DNA from: Blastomussa wellsi
Lineage: Eukaryota > Cnidaria > Anthozoa > Scleractinia > Plerogyridae
DNA length: 64,000 bases
Assembly (NCBI GenBank): GCA_947652115.1
Contig: OX393562.1
Span: forward strand, 25,191,503-25,255,502
Reading direction: 5' to 3'
How positions within the stretch are numbered: the first letter of the stretch is position 1; the number at the start of each line of letters is the position of its first letter. The notes beneath the pieces were generated by a model. The model saw only the letters and a list, made by a program, of their open reading frames with translations, ran no database searches and was not told the DNA's origin. Positions 11,961 through 23,648 of this stretch are shown in pieces. Made by a program: the position numbers and the translations under genes.

Positions 11961-13007
11961 ATGGCGTTTTCGGACAAATGCTCTGAGGAGGATATTCCGC
12001 GATACATTTCATGGTCAACTGTTGCTATAAGCGGTGTTCTGTGCATCGTAACTGTACCAGGGAATCTGCTTACGTGTATTGCCATCATTAAAGATCCTTA
12101 CAAAGACCTACGAACACCTTTCAACTATTTCGTAATCAACTTGGCCTGCGCAGATTTGATTGTTGGATGTGTGACCGAGCCTGGCTTTATAATTTATCAC
12201 ACAAAAGAAGCCGTAGAAGGCCAAAATTTGCACGTGATTTGGATATTCCACTTGACGTATTTTATGTCACTTACAGCCTCGCTCCTGAGCCTGTCAGCCT
12301 TGACAATAGACCGCTGCCTGACGATAACGTCACCGTTACGCAGAAGGCTCAAGCAAAAGCATGGATATTTGACCTCCGCTGTAATTTGGGGAGTGTCGTT
12401 GACTGTTGCTTTGTTTTACTTCGTGGTAAAATTTTACGTATTTTTGTTTGTGTTCGCTAACACTCAAGCTCTGGTAGTTTTTGTTATTCTCGTTATTTCG
12501 CATAAGCGTATTGCAAAGACAATGCGCGATCACGTCAGACATTGGGATTTAATAAAAAACTGCGATTTTAAACAAAGAGCTCTTGCGAGGGAAAGGCAAG
12601 TCACACGATCTTTCGTGATGATGTTGACGCTTTTCTGCTGCGCTGTGTTCCCATCATGCATCATTGCATACGTCATCAGTTTCTGTACCACTTGTTCTTG
12701 TGATGTTATTCACACGTTGCGTGACGTATATTTTCTTTTACCAATGGTTATTTCAGCCACCAATCATTTACTTTACTCTATGAGGATGAGGAATTTTCGC
12801 AGAGCGTTTGCATTCCTATTCATGTGCGCCGCTATTCAAAAGATTCGGCCAAGACGATGTCGTCGGGTGAACAAGATTGCCGATGACAGAGAGGGAAAAG
12901 CTGCTAGGAAAACAATACGCATGGAAAACTTGTCATCAGCAGCAGATCGCAATGTTAAATTCTTGAGATTTAAAACTTTGGATACAAACGAAATAGGAAA
13001 ACACTAG
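11961..13007 (+). CDS. Class A (rhodopsin-like) GPCR, paralogue 1, single exon
   Basis: 348 residues with seven hydrophobic segments. Landmarks: TM1 PGN (N35), TM2 LACAD (D65), TM3 end DRC (D117-R118-C119) in place of DRY, and TM7 NHLLY (268-272) in place of NPxxY. TM3 lacks the usual cysteine at its outer end and the second extracellular loop is only a few residues (around KFYV). The third extracellular loop carries CTTCSC (C242, C245, C247). This combination is known from melanocortin-type (MECA) receptors, where loop-3 and N-terminal cysteines replace the classic disulfide. It acts at the plasma membrane and signals through G proteins; the ligand is unknown. ICL1 reads KDPYKDL, shared with the other three paralogues. 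Intact and intronless; AATAAA follows at 13037. Confidence 0.9.
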   Translation: MAFSDKCSEEDIPRYISWSTVAISGVLCIVTVPGNLLTCIAIIKDPYKDLRTPFNYFVINLACADLIVGCVTEPGFIIYHTKEAVEGQNLHVIWIFHLTYFMSLTASLLSLSALTIDRCLTITSPLRRRLKQKHGYLTSAVIWGVSLTVALFYFVVKFYVFLFVFANTQALVVFVILVISHKRIAKTMRDHVRHWDLIKNCDFKQRALARERQVTRSFVMMLTLFCCAVFPSCIIAYVISFCTTCSCDVIHTLRDVYFLLPMVISATNHLLYSMRMRNFRRAFAFLFMCAAIQKIRPRRCRRVNKIADDREGKAARKTIRMENLSSAADRNVKFLRFKTLDTNEIGKH

Positions 13008-13036
13008 CAAATGCTGTTTGAGCAGTACCGTGTGTA

Positions 13037-13042
13037 AATAAA
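13037..13042 (+). promoter_or_regulatory. Polyadenylation signal of GPCR paralogue 1
   Basis: AATAAA 30 bp after the stop codon of the receptor gene, on the same strand. Confidence 0.5.
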
Positions 13043-13049
13043 AGTCCTT

Positions 13050-14218
13050 GCGAAAATCTGGAATATCGTCCAGAATATTTGGGAGAAATTCCGCCAAAAA
13101 TCTCAAAATTCCCGAAATTTTAACTTCATAACTTCGTGTTTCCCGGAAAATTTCCGGCAAAAAATCCCGGCAAAATCGTGTCAGATTCCCGGAAGAATTT
13201 TGTTTTTCTCCCGAAACAGCACTTGTTAGAGTTGACACCCCTGTATATTCGGCAAAGGCTGTACACTGAAAACGCCGAATCTTTGATTCGAATTTTCGAA
13301 AATATCTCACCCATTTAGCAAAGGTTATTTGGTCAAAATGTCAAGAAGACTGGATGCGGATTCTCCCGATATGACCGAGATTATCGAACAGTTACAAAAC
13401 CGGCTATTTTACTTTTCCAGCATATACGGGGAGTTTTGGCGTGGAGTCGCAAACTGAATCACTATTTCTTTGCTTCAACAACTGTTGGGACAAGAGCTTC
13501 ACGAATTCGAAACTGGAGCCATGAACGGGGCTGAATTTTATACATTGTAACAATAACAGTGAAGAGGACGAATTACAAGCTTACCTGTTATAATCGAAAC
13601 TTTAGCGTGGACGCGTTTGCCAATTGTGACGTAGTTGGCTGATTTCGTTAAATTCTTGGTTTTCACGTGACGTCTGAAAAAACTAAAATTAAAAATTTTG
13701 AGTTTTCAACTCCATCAGGGAAAAGTCATTTTTAAAAATATATCTGCTGGCCTGTTTTCAGCTCGGTAGACGGCTTTGTTTTGAATATAGAACAGTTTGA
13801 ATTTCAGATTTTTCACAATGCGTGACATCGGCAAATATCGAAAATATCGATTCGCCTTATGTTTTCGAGTTCTGAGTAACCGATATGTTGAGGGAAGTGT
13901 CTATGCGAATGTTTTCAAGTTTAACAACGAGAAGAAACTCCAGATGTTTCCACTGGGTTCCGGCCGCCATGTTCGAGTCCCTCAGAGGGGCTCCAACATG
14001 GCGTCTCCATACTAAACACTATAATTTTCAGTGATACACTTCGCCGAATAACTCGAGTTCGGAATATCGTACATCCCCGAAACTTTGGCACGTTGTTTAT
14101 TTATTACTCTTCTACGGTAATTCAATTTCTTGACTCAATTCATTGAATGGTAAGCGATTTTATTTCTTGCGTGCGTGAAACTTGCGTCATACTTGCGTGA
14201 CGTGAAATCACCAATTGT
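13050..14218. other. Intergenic, low-complexity CCCGAAATT/TTCCCGG words
   Basis: At 13060-13320 short GGAAATTTCC/CCCGG words recur in both orientations and give overlapping short ORFs on both strands; no protein domain results. The rest to 14218 has no recognisable gene. Confidence 0.35.
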
Positions 14219-14377
14219 AAATATTCAAGAGCTGACGTTTCGAGCGTTAGCCCTTCGTCGGAGCCCTTCGTCGCTCCGACGAAGGGCTAACGCTCGAAAC
14301 GTCAGCTCTTGAATCTCTTTACGGTGGCCAATTGACATTATCAACCCAGTTGATAAAACCAAATTATATTGTTATAC

Positions 14378-14418
<41 letters not shown>
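14219..14418. mobile_element. Penelope-like retroelement fragment with two head-to-head hammerhead-like motifs
   Basis: Two copies of the word GACGAAGGGCTAACGCTCGA face each other (minus copy about 14225-14262, plus copy about 14272-14316) around a short centre. The plus copy continues into CTTTACGGTGGCCAATTGAC, a GTTGATAAAACC word and a tail ending near 14418. The same chain of words recurs at 28969, 38017-38266 and 41408-41562. The pattern fits the terminal repeats of Penelope-like elements, which are known to carry minimal hammerhead ribozymes. No reverse transcriptase is left here. Confidence 0.55.
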
Positions 14419-14422
<4 letters not shown>

Positions 14423-15300
14423 CTATTCAATTGTAAATATTCCTTTTTTTGTTATTCTCTACAACTGGGAATTTCATCGCTAAGATGACACCAAAAGGAT
14501 AGATAGCTGTCGTTTGTAGTACATGCTCCACTTAGGCTTAAGGCATCGCCTTTGTTGCCTCTCTTTGCAGGAGAATTCAATATAATCTTCAAATAAATTT
14601 GGCGCCCCCGCCAGGTGCTGACTTACACTGCGAATGTGTTCTGAGTACTATGCATACCTAGCACATTTTCTATGTTCTGCATGTGTTCACCATAGCTGTT
14701 ATAATTAACAGAGCCTTCAAACTAAATTTCCCTCTAACATTTATCAGTAAGGCCGTGAAGGGGTTAGGTCGCGGCATTTTAGACAATTCTGTTTATTTCA
14801 TTAATTTCGAGCTCTAAACTTCAAATTGGCAGAGCACAAATCTTTTGTTAGTAAAATACTGACAAAATAAGGAACAAGGGTGATTTTCGAGTGTTATATA
14901 TATTAAGTTGCATTTGATTACAAACTGAAATCCGACTTTTGCTAGGTGAGGCTTACTATCTATCTATTTATTTTTTCTTCCTTTCGTCTTCTTTTATGAT
15001 TGACTAATTAATTTCTTGGCTCAAGCTGAAGTGCCAACCTACCTCCGGAATTTAAACTGTATTTAATTTTACTCAGCTCGATTAGCTTTTTCGTTAGTTA
15101 TTCTGAGTATGTGTTACCTTTTTATACTAATATATTATGCTGTAACTTAAGTTTAACTTTTTAATTTGGTAATGAAGCTTGTGTTGTTGTTTTTACGTTT
15201 AAATCTTCTCCCGTTTTCTCCATCCATACCCCTTGTTGGCTTTTTCGTGTTTAAGCAGCTTTTGAGATATTTCAAGTGCCTATTCATGCAGAAGGGGATA

Positions 15301-15664
15301 TGACGCAGAGACAAAATCATGTCTTGTTCACACTAGGGGACATGTAGCAGGGACGTGTAACGAGGACATATAGCAGGGACGTGTAACGAGGACATGTAGC
15401 AGGGAGTGACGTAATCAACGAGTTGAACTCCGTGGGACATGTTACAGGAACAAGATTGCCGCAAAATTGGTGTCGCACGGTCTTGGAATTATCAGGACAC
15501 ACGGGGGACTTGAATGTCTCCGCAAAATGTCCCGGGGATATGTCGCCGCTTTATTTTCGTGTGTGTGAACATATTGTGATGATGTCGTTGCTACACGTCC
15601 CCTACATGTGAACAACACATGATTTTGTCACTGCTACACGTCGCTCCGATATGTCCCTGCGTCA
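15301..15664. mobile_element. ~364-bp palindromic MITE-like element
   Basis: The outer ends are inverted (left TGACGCAGAGACA, right end reading TGACGCAGGGACATA on the other strand). Inside them a longer inverted pair, ACAAAATCATGT...TGTTCACA, faces inward. The interior consists of repeated ACATGTAGCAGGGACGTGTA-like words in both orientations. No transposase and no clean target duplication were found, so the class is unassigned. Confidence 0.55.
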
Positions 15665-16856
15665 GGTGTCCTCTTTTCTAAGCACCTTAAAGGGGCAGTC
15701 TCACGCTATTTTTAGTAACACATCGAAAATCCAGGGGACGCTTTTCGGTTAATAGAAGCTGCATGATAATGATAAAAAATCCTTTGAAAGACTGATGGTC
15801 CCCTTTAAAATCGCGCGATAATTCAGAAAGGTAAAAACTGGCCGCATGTACGTGTCGTTTGATAAAGATATGTGCTTTTTATAAACAACTTAATGAATGC
15901 CATTATTCACCATTTCAGCTGTCTGGCTATTCGTTCACAAAAGAAGCCGCTGAGTGATTTTCTAATTTTCAACAAACATAGTAGATATTTTGGCGCACTG
16001 GTAGTAAAATTGGATACCGCTTTTTAGCATTGAAATAAGAAACTCAACGAGAATGTCTTTCTACATAAAACAGTATTCAGTTTGTTAATCAAACCGTATG
16101 CAATATATTGACATTGGAAGCTGATTTTGTGATGTGGTGTGTACTAATTTGTTGCACGGAAATTGCCAATTGCATTAATATTGAGATTCAGTGTCGAAAA
16201 TTTCAGACAGCATGAATTGATATTCGGATTCACCAGCAGATTCTCATTTCAAGTCTTCCAAAACGAAACTATAGTTCTAAGGATGACGTGTAAACGATCA
16301 TTGGCGTATTTTGGCTTGTTTAGTTATAATAAAGTAGATATACCAGTACTATTTGCTTGACAGCAGAAACTGACAAAAATTCAGTTTTACTTCGTGAAGC
16401 AAATTGCCAAATAAGTTATCGTCTGCTGGACATATTACAACACTTAAAAAGTATTCTGATTAATACTCAACAAAACCAAGGTTCTTATTATATTTATCAG
16501 CAGCTGACTAGATTGTTTAAACCTTGGTTGCTTTTTATTCGTCCTTACTTTGACATTGTTTTGACATTCCCTGTATGGTAAATTGATTAAATGCGCTAAG
16601 AGTTGGTAGTATCGTTCTGTTTAATTTGCAGGAAATTCTCGAAAATTAAAGTTCTCATCCATTGTCTATACTCAGATCTGTCTACAAGTCAAATGCAACC
16701 TGTCCTCGTCAATAAGCGAGACGTGAAAAGAATATTTCACGCGCGACATTGCCTAGGAAACGAGACATTTTACACAGCTGTATTAAAGTCAAAATAGTAA
16801 ATAAAGTTGACGGAGGATACGGGCTGAGGATACAGAGAGGCACATTCTTGGCCATA

Positions 16857-17834
16857 ATGTTGTTTGGAAGTGATCTTTGCGAGGATAAGAGAGCGCCATT
16901 TGAGTTATCTGTGACAACCGCAACCCTATCAGCGATATTGCTTGTTATAACTGTACCAGGGAACATCCTAATTTGCTGGGCGATCGTAAAAGATCCAAAC
17001 AAGGAGCTCAGATCTCCATTCAACTACCTGGTTCTTAATCTCGCCATCGCTGATCTTATTACTGGTTTATTCACGGAGCCGTCATTTGTGGTGTTTCACA
17101 CCAGAGAAGCGTTAAGGTACGAGGTCATGAACCGCGTTGAGATCGTTCATGTCGCGTATTTTATAACTTGTACAGCATCAATGCTTAGCATAGCGGCTCT
17201 GGCCACCGAACGATATCTTACTGTTACTTCCACATACAGGCGAACGTATTCACGATCAAGAACAGTTGCGACGTCTGTCGGCATATGGATTTTTTCCATT
17301 GCTGTCTCGTTTGTTTACTTCGCAACTGGATTCTACACGTTTGTCTTCGTGTTTGCGAACACAACAGTGATCGCTACATTTCTTATCATAACATTTGCGT
17401 ACATTCGAATCTACCAAAGTCTGCACGCCCATGTTGAAAATGGTGGAACAGCACGCAGTGATCGAATAATGGAACAAAGATTAAAATACGAAAAGAAAGC
17501 CACAAGATCTTTCTTTTTTGTAATCTTCGTTTTCATTTGCTGCAATGTATCTTCATGCGTTATGGTGTACGTCATTCTTTTGTGTGAAGTATGTACATGT
17601 GACGTCATTCACTGGTTGCGCGATTTTCAGTTTTTGATGGCCCTAGTCAATTGTTCAGCGAATCAGTTTCTCTATGCTTGGCGCATGCCCCCATTTATCA
17701 GGGCCTTTAAAGTACTATTGACTGTCAAGAGAGCCCGTGTTGGAAGTGATCAGTTGTCGTCCATAACTGACAGGACGCATTCTGGCACTGAGAGCATGTC
17801 TGCTGATCACAAAGTAAAGTGCAGTGCGTTGTGA
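16857..17834 (+). CDS. Class A GPCR, paralogue 2, single exon
   Basis: 325 residues from the ATG at 16857. This start is chosen because MLFGSDLCED aligns with the N-termini of paralogues 3 and 4; the frame itself is open 36 codons further up. Landmarks: PGN (N36), LAIAD (D66), ERY (118-120) at the end of TM3, CEVCTC in loop 3 (C243, C246, C248) and NQFLY (269-273) in TM7. There is no TM3 cysteine and the TM4-TM5 loop is minimal (ATGFYTF). A conserved N-terminal cysteine (C8) could pair with the loop-3 cluster. The tail is short and Ser/Thr-rich. Melanocortin/MECA-like architecture, ligand unknown. Confidence 0.9.
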   Translation: MLFGSDLCEDKRAPFELSVTTATLSAILLVITVPGNILICWAIVKDPNKELRSPFNYLVLNLAIADLITGLFTEPSFVVFHTREALRYEVMNRVEIVHVAYFITCTASMLSIAALATERYLTVTSTYRRTYSRSRTVATSVGIWIFSIAVSFVYFATGFYTFVFVFANTTVIATFLIITFAYIRIYQSLHAHVENGGTARSDRIMEQRLKYEKKATRSFFFVIFVFICCNVSSCVMVYVILLCEVCTCDVIHWLRDFQFLMALVNCSANQFLYAWRMPPFIRAFKVLLTVKRARVGSDQLSSITDRTHSGTESMSADHKVKCSAL

Positions 17835-17954
17835 ACAAATCTGTACAGCTGTTTACTCAGTATAATGGGGTAGAAAGTAGGCATAGTATGACCCATTTCC
17901 AGCCATGGAGATTTCACAACTTACACGAATGAGGCGTGGTACCAGCGATATTCT

Positions 17955-18170
17955 TACAACAACACTAGAGGCCTTCCTGAGTTAATTTCTATTTCTTTAG
18001 CGCAAATTTGTGCTTAAAATCTGAAATCCGGACAGTTCAGTACACTTGGCACGTCAAGAGTGTTCCTGGGTAGGTGAGCCAAAGTGCTCATATGAGAAAA
18101 AGTTGTCCCACCTGCCAGGGTTTCCCTACCTGCCGGGACGAGAAAACGCGCCTACCCGAAGGGGAGCGCA
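17955..18170. repeat. Dispersed repeat shared with 53043-53240
   Basis: The segment around TCTGAAATCCGGACAGTTCA and the following GAGCCAAAGTGCTCATATGA and GTTGTCCCACCTGCC words recur, with point changes, at 53043-53240. Both copies start near a GAGGCCTT word. This is an interspersed repeat without coding content. Confidence 0.6.
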
Positions 18171-18235
18171 GTCCTTTCAGTAATTCTAAATCAAAGTTAC
18201 TAGCACAATGCAATTTTCTTGAAAACGCCAATTAA

Positions 18236-18851
18236 GGACGTTCGCACTAATTGTTTCTGCGCATCGTTACTTCGCACGGAATTCGTCACGCCACGTCATC
18301 CACCGAGCGCGCGCGCTGAGAAAAAACAAGGGGCCAGAAGCCTTTTCGCAGCTTTGCTGGCAGTTTACTCTCTTAAATGGTCGGTGACCCCTACTTTTTT
18401 CCCATGAACTGATTTTATTTACAATTCTCGGCAGATTGTCAAAAAATGAACAAAAAATCAATGTGGGAAGTTTAAAAATTTTAAGGTTTTCTGCCCACAG
18501 GAAATCGAATCCTGCCATCTTGCGGCTGTTGGGCGAGTGCAAATTTTTTCTTTAAGGAGCCACACCAATTGAATAAATTCACTTTATAGGTCCGTTTAAA
18601 CAACATTTGGCAGAGACACGTTCATTTCAAAAATTTATTTGCAATATTTTTGTGTTTACAGACACTATAGCCGTATTAGCTAACGAAGCGCGATTTTTCA
18701 GATTTAGGGTGTTCTTCTGGGCATGTTATCTCCAAAACGAAGTCGGTGACCGCCAATTTCTTTTATATTTCTGACATCAGTTACTCATTATCTTACAGTG
18801 GTGAGAGTTTCAGAAGAAAATCAATGGTAGAAAAAGTTTGCGCGAACGTCC
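18236..18851. mobile_element. 616-bp non-autonomous DNA transposon with TTAA target duplication
   Basis: Inverted ends GGACGTTCGCAC (left) and GCGCGAACGTCC (right) are flanked by TTAA at 18232-18235 and 18852-18855. TTAA duplications are typical of piggyBac and Kolobok elements, and the GG start favours Kolobok. No transposase lies inside; ORFs at 18219-18542 are chance. Confidence 0.65.
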
Positions 18852-19835
18852 TTAAGCGAGACCTGCATGGCAGTATCACAAAACCCATGTAATGAAGAAA
18901 TGGATTCGGCGTCTGACGTGCGCGACCGACGTTTGTAAACAAAAACACCTTGTTGGGAAATTTGCTGCATCACAAATCTAACATAAAGCACCACAGAATG
19001 AATTATTGTTCAATGAAATTTTAGTAGAGGCAGCGTGTTCGAATGGAAATCATTGAACATGATTGGATCTTTCATTGTTTTCTATTTGCTGACAAAATAC
19101 CGGTACCATCGCGTGCGTGTTGCTCTTTGAGAGGAGGACATTATTAAAATATTGGGCTTGAAAAATCATTTGCCCAATTTTTCAGCATGGGTCATTTACG
19201 CCTCGAGACCTCCAGCAGGCTCGCCTAATGACGTTTTAACTAAGAAGTAACTGCTAATTACTTGAAGGGACAAGCATTTTTAACCATCGGGAAAATAGAC
19301 TTAACCGATATATCCTGATGTCTTGGGCGACCAGCCGATTTGTGACTTGGAGAGCACTCGGCTGTTCGAGATCGGAAACGTTCGGGCACTTTGAGGAAAA
19401 TTTACCGAATGCGGCATTTACCGAATGTCTCATTACCTCAAATGAAATTGCCAGCGTATCATAAACCGAGGGCTATCATTTTTTAATAGCTTGTTTTATT
19501 TAAGCGTGTCTGTATAGTTATTAAAGATTTTGTGGAGGCCGACCACTGAGCTATTTTTGTTAATGTTCCGGTTTAATTGCCGTGAACCCGTTATTACCGA
19601 TAATGTGAACTATTTAAACACAAATAAAGTGACAATAGCCCTGAGATATCCGCACCTGTTTTATTCATTTTTCAAAGAATCAATTTAGAAATAAACAAAA
19701 GAGCTAAAATTACCAGAGTTAAATTACGAGAATTAAAATGGTTGGGAAACCCATGACAAGCGATTGCCTTCAATTTAAACAAATTATTCTATTCCATGGT
19801 GTGCAAAAAGCTATTTTCCTGTGAGAGGACAACAA

Positions 19836-21607
19836 ATGTCTCCTAGAAAAGTATTAATTAAAACGCGAGTTGAAGGAAGACCAATACACTCAACGCTGAG
19901 TCCTATCGTAAGAGCTGTCACGAGCACACCAGAGATGCTCTCCTCTTTTCCAGCTTCATCTATGGATTCATCCTCACTTTCGAAACCTCCACCTTCTTTA
20001 AATCCAACACAGGCCCCCGAAGATTACCTCCACTTTGATAACCAAGGAAGAAGTCCTCAGTTTTCAAGCTCGTTTTCTATCCGTGCCATTTTATCTTCTT
20101 CATCGAACTCGCCGCCGGCACAGCCCTTCCCTTCCTCCCTTTCCTATGGTCAGCTGCTGATGGCTGGAGATGCCGGTTCTTTTGATTATTCGGCTCCGTT
20201 TAATCATCATCCCTGCTGCCATCAGAGAGCATGCGCTGTTAACTGGCAAGCAGAAAAAGGTGCGTAACTACTCTGTAACAATTAATGACCGTCCTTACAA
20301 CATGGAGCTTACAATTCTCTCAGTTTGGTTTACTAGTCTTAACTACGTTTGCACTGGAGGAAAATTTCCATAGGCCATTTCCGAGTTCCCTTGAGCCTCT
20401 ATTTCAAAGCGAGTCTAAGTGCGAAAGTTTTGTGATGGTAATTAGTTTTGCTTTCCATGTGAATGAAAACTCATTTTCATTACAAAGACTTTGCACTTAG
20501 ACTCGCCTTGAAATAGAGGCTCAAGCGAACTCGGAAATGGCCTATTAAAAGTATGACGTCTGAATATGTCATGCAGGCACAGTCTCGCCAAGTCAATTGA
20601 ATTTCCATGTATCAACGAGGGGACCTCTTAGTATAAACCCTAAGGATTTTTAAGGACTCTCCTCACCACTTATTTATCTTTTTTCTTTTTCTTTTCCTTT
20701 TTTTACTGAACTGATTGTAAATATATGGTGAAATAAACATTGATTGATTGAATTCTATTATCTAGTTGCGTCCCAAACAACTTAAAGAATCGAGCAGCAC
20801 TAACAACGAGAATAGCATCCTTTGTTTTCCGAAACTTCACAAACCAATCGCGTTTTGCTAAGTAACCAGTGTGCAGAGTCCGAACTCAGGTTTTCGTTGT
20901 ATTAAAGCATAAAAGATATTAAAAGATATTAAAATCCCTGAGATTGCTCTACAAGATGACAGGTTTTCGTTGGTTATGACGTCATGCGGCATCATAATTT
21001 CGCCATCTTGGATTTCACAATTCTCTAAAATAAAAAAAAATCAGAAATTAAGGTGGGTCAACACAGTCAAAATTGTCAGAAATTATGGCGGGTCAAAATT
21101 TTTTTTCTGGACGGCCAATTGCATGGTATGGTCAAGAAAAAATACTGTATTGAGCCACCTACAAAATCAAATTAAAATGCAAATGGAGTGTAGAGCTATA
21201 CGAAGTTTGAATTTTATTAAAAAGGCCAAGCCTGCATGCATGTAATTATGTTCCCACAGCAATTTTACAACCATGAACACACATTTCCCCATACGTCCGA
21301 GGATAAGGATTGCACTGTTTGTATTTATTTCCAAATGATTACTGTTACCATAGAACCAGACATCAAACGAGATGACAATAAGAAATATGGCAGGAAACCC
21401 ACCAAAAGATCGCGAACAATTTTCACGCCAGTGCAGCTGGAGAGATTAGAAAGCACATTCGCCAGACAGCAGTACGTTGCTGGAGAGGAACGCCGCAACT
21501 TGGCTGCCGCACTCCATCTGGCGGAAACACATGTCAAGGTCTGGTTCCAAAACAGGAGAATCCGGTTTCGACGACACCAACAGTCTGACATATCAGCAAG
21601 AAACTGA
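19836..21607 (+). CDS. NOTO: Not/NOTO-class homeobox transcription factor, two exons
   Basis: Exons 19836-20259 and 21354-21607. The splice AAAAAG/GTGCGT to ACCATAG/AACC joins in phase 1 and yields 225 residues. The N-terminal half is Ser/Pro-rich and contains FSIRAILS, an EH1/Groucho-binding motif. The homeodomain starts [16 protein letters not shown] and ends [16 protein letters not shown], with W, F, N and R of helix 3 intact; the protein stops about 9 residues after it. [10 protein letters not shown] with [10 protein letters not shown] is the Not signature (notochord homeobox family, present in cnidarians). A nuclear repressor or activator with a developmental patterning role is expected. 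The ATG at 19836 is the first in frame in the exon. The 1094-bp intron contains a hairpin MITE and a LINE-like tail. Confidence 0.88.
20373..20542. mobile_element. 170-bp hairpin MITE in the Not intron
   Basis: Two ~55-bp arms beginning GGCCATTTCCGAGTTC are inverted with few mismatches and flanked by TA on each side (20371-20372 and 20543-20544). This fits a Tc1/mariner-like non-autonomous element. The transcript of the Not intron would fold into a long stem here. Confidence 0.75.
20640..20755 (+). mobile_element. LINE 3'-end-like fragment with ATTG tail
   Basis: A pyrimidine-rich stretch, then ACTGATTGTAAATATATGGT and AATAAACATTGATTGATTG. Short ATTG or GATT tandem tails are typical of CR1/L2-type LINE 3' ends. 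A similar tail follows the reverse-transcriptase fragment at 38842-38880. Coding sequence is not preserved here. Confidence 0.35.
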
Positions 21608-21973
21608 GTACAAGGAAATATTTCTATTCTCGCTCCAAGTTATTTGAAAACAATGAACGGGCGTTTACCTTAATTTGCACAGATCGAAGCAACTAATTAA
21701 TCTGTAGTTGTCCTTTAGCTTTGGCCATTTCAAATATAAGAACGTTTTGGACAGGACTTAGATTATGCAATAATAATTTATTATATAATCAGCAGTGAAA
21801 CACCAGGTAAGCTTTGGTGCGAAAACATGATATCTTCACACGCGAAAAATAACATTTTCACACGTTGTTGTGAAATATCTTCCAACACTCGAAGAGAAAT
21901 TTCGGAATATCTGCGCGGCCATGTAATATCCTCTACGTTTGTCACTCGTTGCAAGTTGTGTTATAAACTTAAA

Positions 21974-22222
21974 TTACAGTACGACGCGCCTTGGTGTGGC
22001 CACCCAACAAACTTTTTTGACCAGTTATAATTAACCCGCAATCAGAGAGCGCGAATTTGTTTGACCTGTCCCGCCTCCTTCCAATGCTCAAAGCTGTTGT
22101 CACGAAACCTGTTGTGCTTTTAACAAAGAGGAGGGGCAACTGAAACAAATTCGCGTTCTCTGATTGGCTAACTTCTCAAAAAAGTGTGTTGGGTGGCCAT
22201 ACTAAGTCGCGCCGCGCTGTAA
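21974..22222. mobile_element. ~249-bp inverted-repeat MITE
   Basis: Ends TTACAG.. and ..CTGTAA. The inverted arms share GGCCACCCAACA, CTTTTTTGA, CAATCAGAGA and GCGAATTTGTTT words. Arms of about 95 bp flank a ~50-bp centre. No coding capacity. Target duplication not resolved. Confidence 0.6.
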
Positions 22223-22229
22223 GTATCAA

Positions 22230-23640
22230 GGGGTGCTAATGAATAGCCTTGTGTAGCGAACGCGCGTACGCACACACGATATTTCAAACCCGAAGTTCAT
22301 CCACAGATAGTTCCGCTAAAAGTCTGAGCAAGAGTCGGCGAACTTTTAGCCAACAGTTTACCAACAGGTTCTTCTGGGAGCTGTTGTTCACTTACACCAG
22401 CTTACAAATTGTTTTCGATTCCCATAACCCAGCAGCTGATCTATTTAAAAAGAAAGGTATAACCCAAAAAATTTCTCGAACTCAAACTGGCTATCGACGC
22501 GGTGTTTTGTAAAGAATTGGCGATACAACAAAACAACAACTCGGAAAGAATGAAGAACAATACCAATACAAAAACCAAAACTAAAAACAAACTGTATCAA
22601 TAGACTATATTCACGATAGGCTAGCCGCCATGATGGTTTTCATATTGTAATGCAAATTAGCCACGTTGTCTGCCAGGGGGAAAACTCTGAAATGATGCCG
22701 TTTCTCGGAAAATCGGACGGAAGTGCCTGCAGTAAAGCCACATTTGAGAGCCAAGTTATGGAATGATTATTTCATTATAAGGTTAGTTTGAAATAGCTAC
22801 TCGATACCTTGGCTTGTTAACTGCGCAAGCCGTTTTCATTTTTATAAAATGCCAAAAAAGCATTAAACTTAGAATATTTAAACCACAAAACAGAAACCAA
22901 AACATGGTTATGAACAAATTATCAGACATGATAAGAAACCAGCTGAAATTTGTCGCTTTAGGTTTGTTTGCCCCCTCACAAATCACGTGCCTAATTTGCC
23001 TTGAACTTCAGTACAATTTTCTGGAGTAATTATTTAACAAGCCTCTTATGCACACAAGTATAAAACGACAAATTCGTAACTTGTACGAAAAAATTGCCGA
23101 AATAAATCTGGCGATATTAATTTTTTTCTTATTTCCTAATTTTAATCCTTCTATATAGAAATCTCGAGCTCATAATCTAATCTAATCTAATTGTTAATTA
23201 ATTGTCAACTATCACGCATAGAAATCGTTCCTCCCAGCTTTCCCAAATTTTGGGCAACTCAGACTTTTTGGGCAGCAAGAGAAATTTGGACAAGGCAAAA
23301 TGGGAGGGGTTTTTCGGTAATTGGTTCACCCCCCCTCGGTAAAAGAAATTGCCCGTATGCATCCTTATGAGTAGTAAACTCGTTTATTAAAACAGCATAC
23401 ATTACAGTCGTAAGACTGAATTACGTACGATATAAAATTACAATAAAAATGGTTACAAAATATAAAAAAATAATTACAATTGTGTTAAAAGGTTATTTAC
23501 ATCGCGTGGCTAATAATAAAAGAGCTCATGAAACGATCGGTGCAACAAACAGCTGGAGTATTGAAACGTCTCATATTTCTCAAACGCCGAGCGTGGGAAC
23601 TGGCCTTAGGAGGTAACAGATTAGACAGCTTGTGATGTTC
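22230..23640. other. Intergenic, no recognised gene
   Basis: Short open frames at 22249-22512 and 22814-23029 have no motif or splice support. No repeat beyond short A/T-rich tracts was recognised. Confidence 0.3.
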
Positions 23641-23648
23641 ATTACTTA

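Noticed and set aside
15301..15664. hAT element based on a CAG(A/T)GACAAAATC inverted pair
   Set aside because: No matching 8-bp flanks were found and outer inverted ends extend beyond it, so the class was left open.
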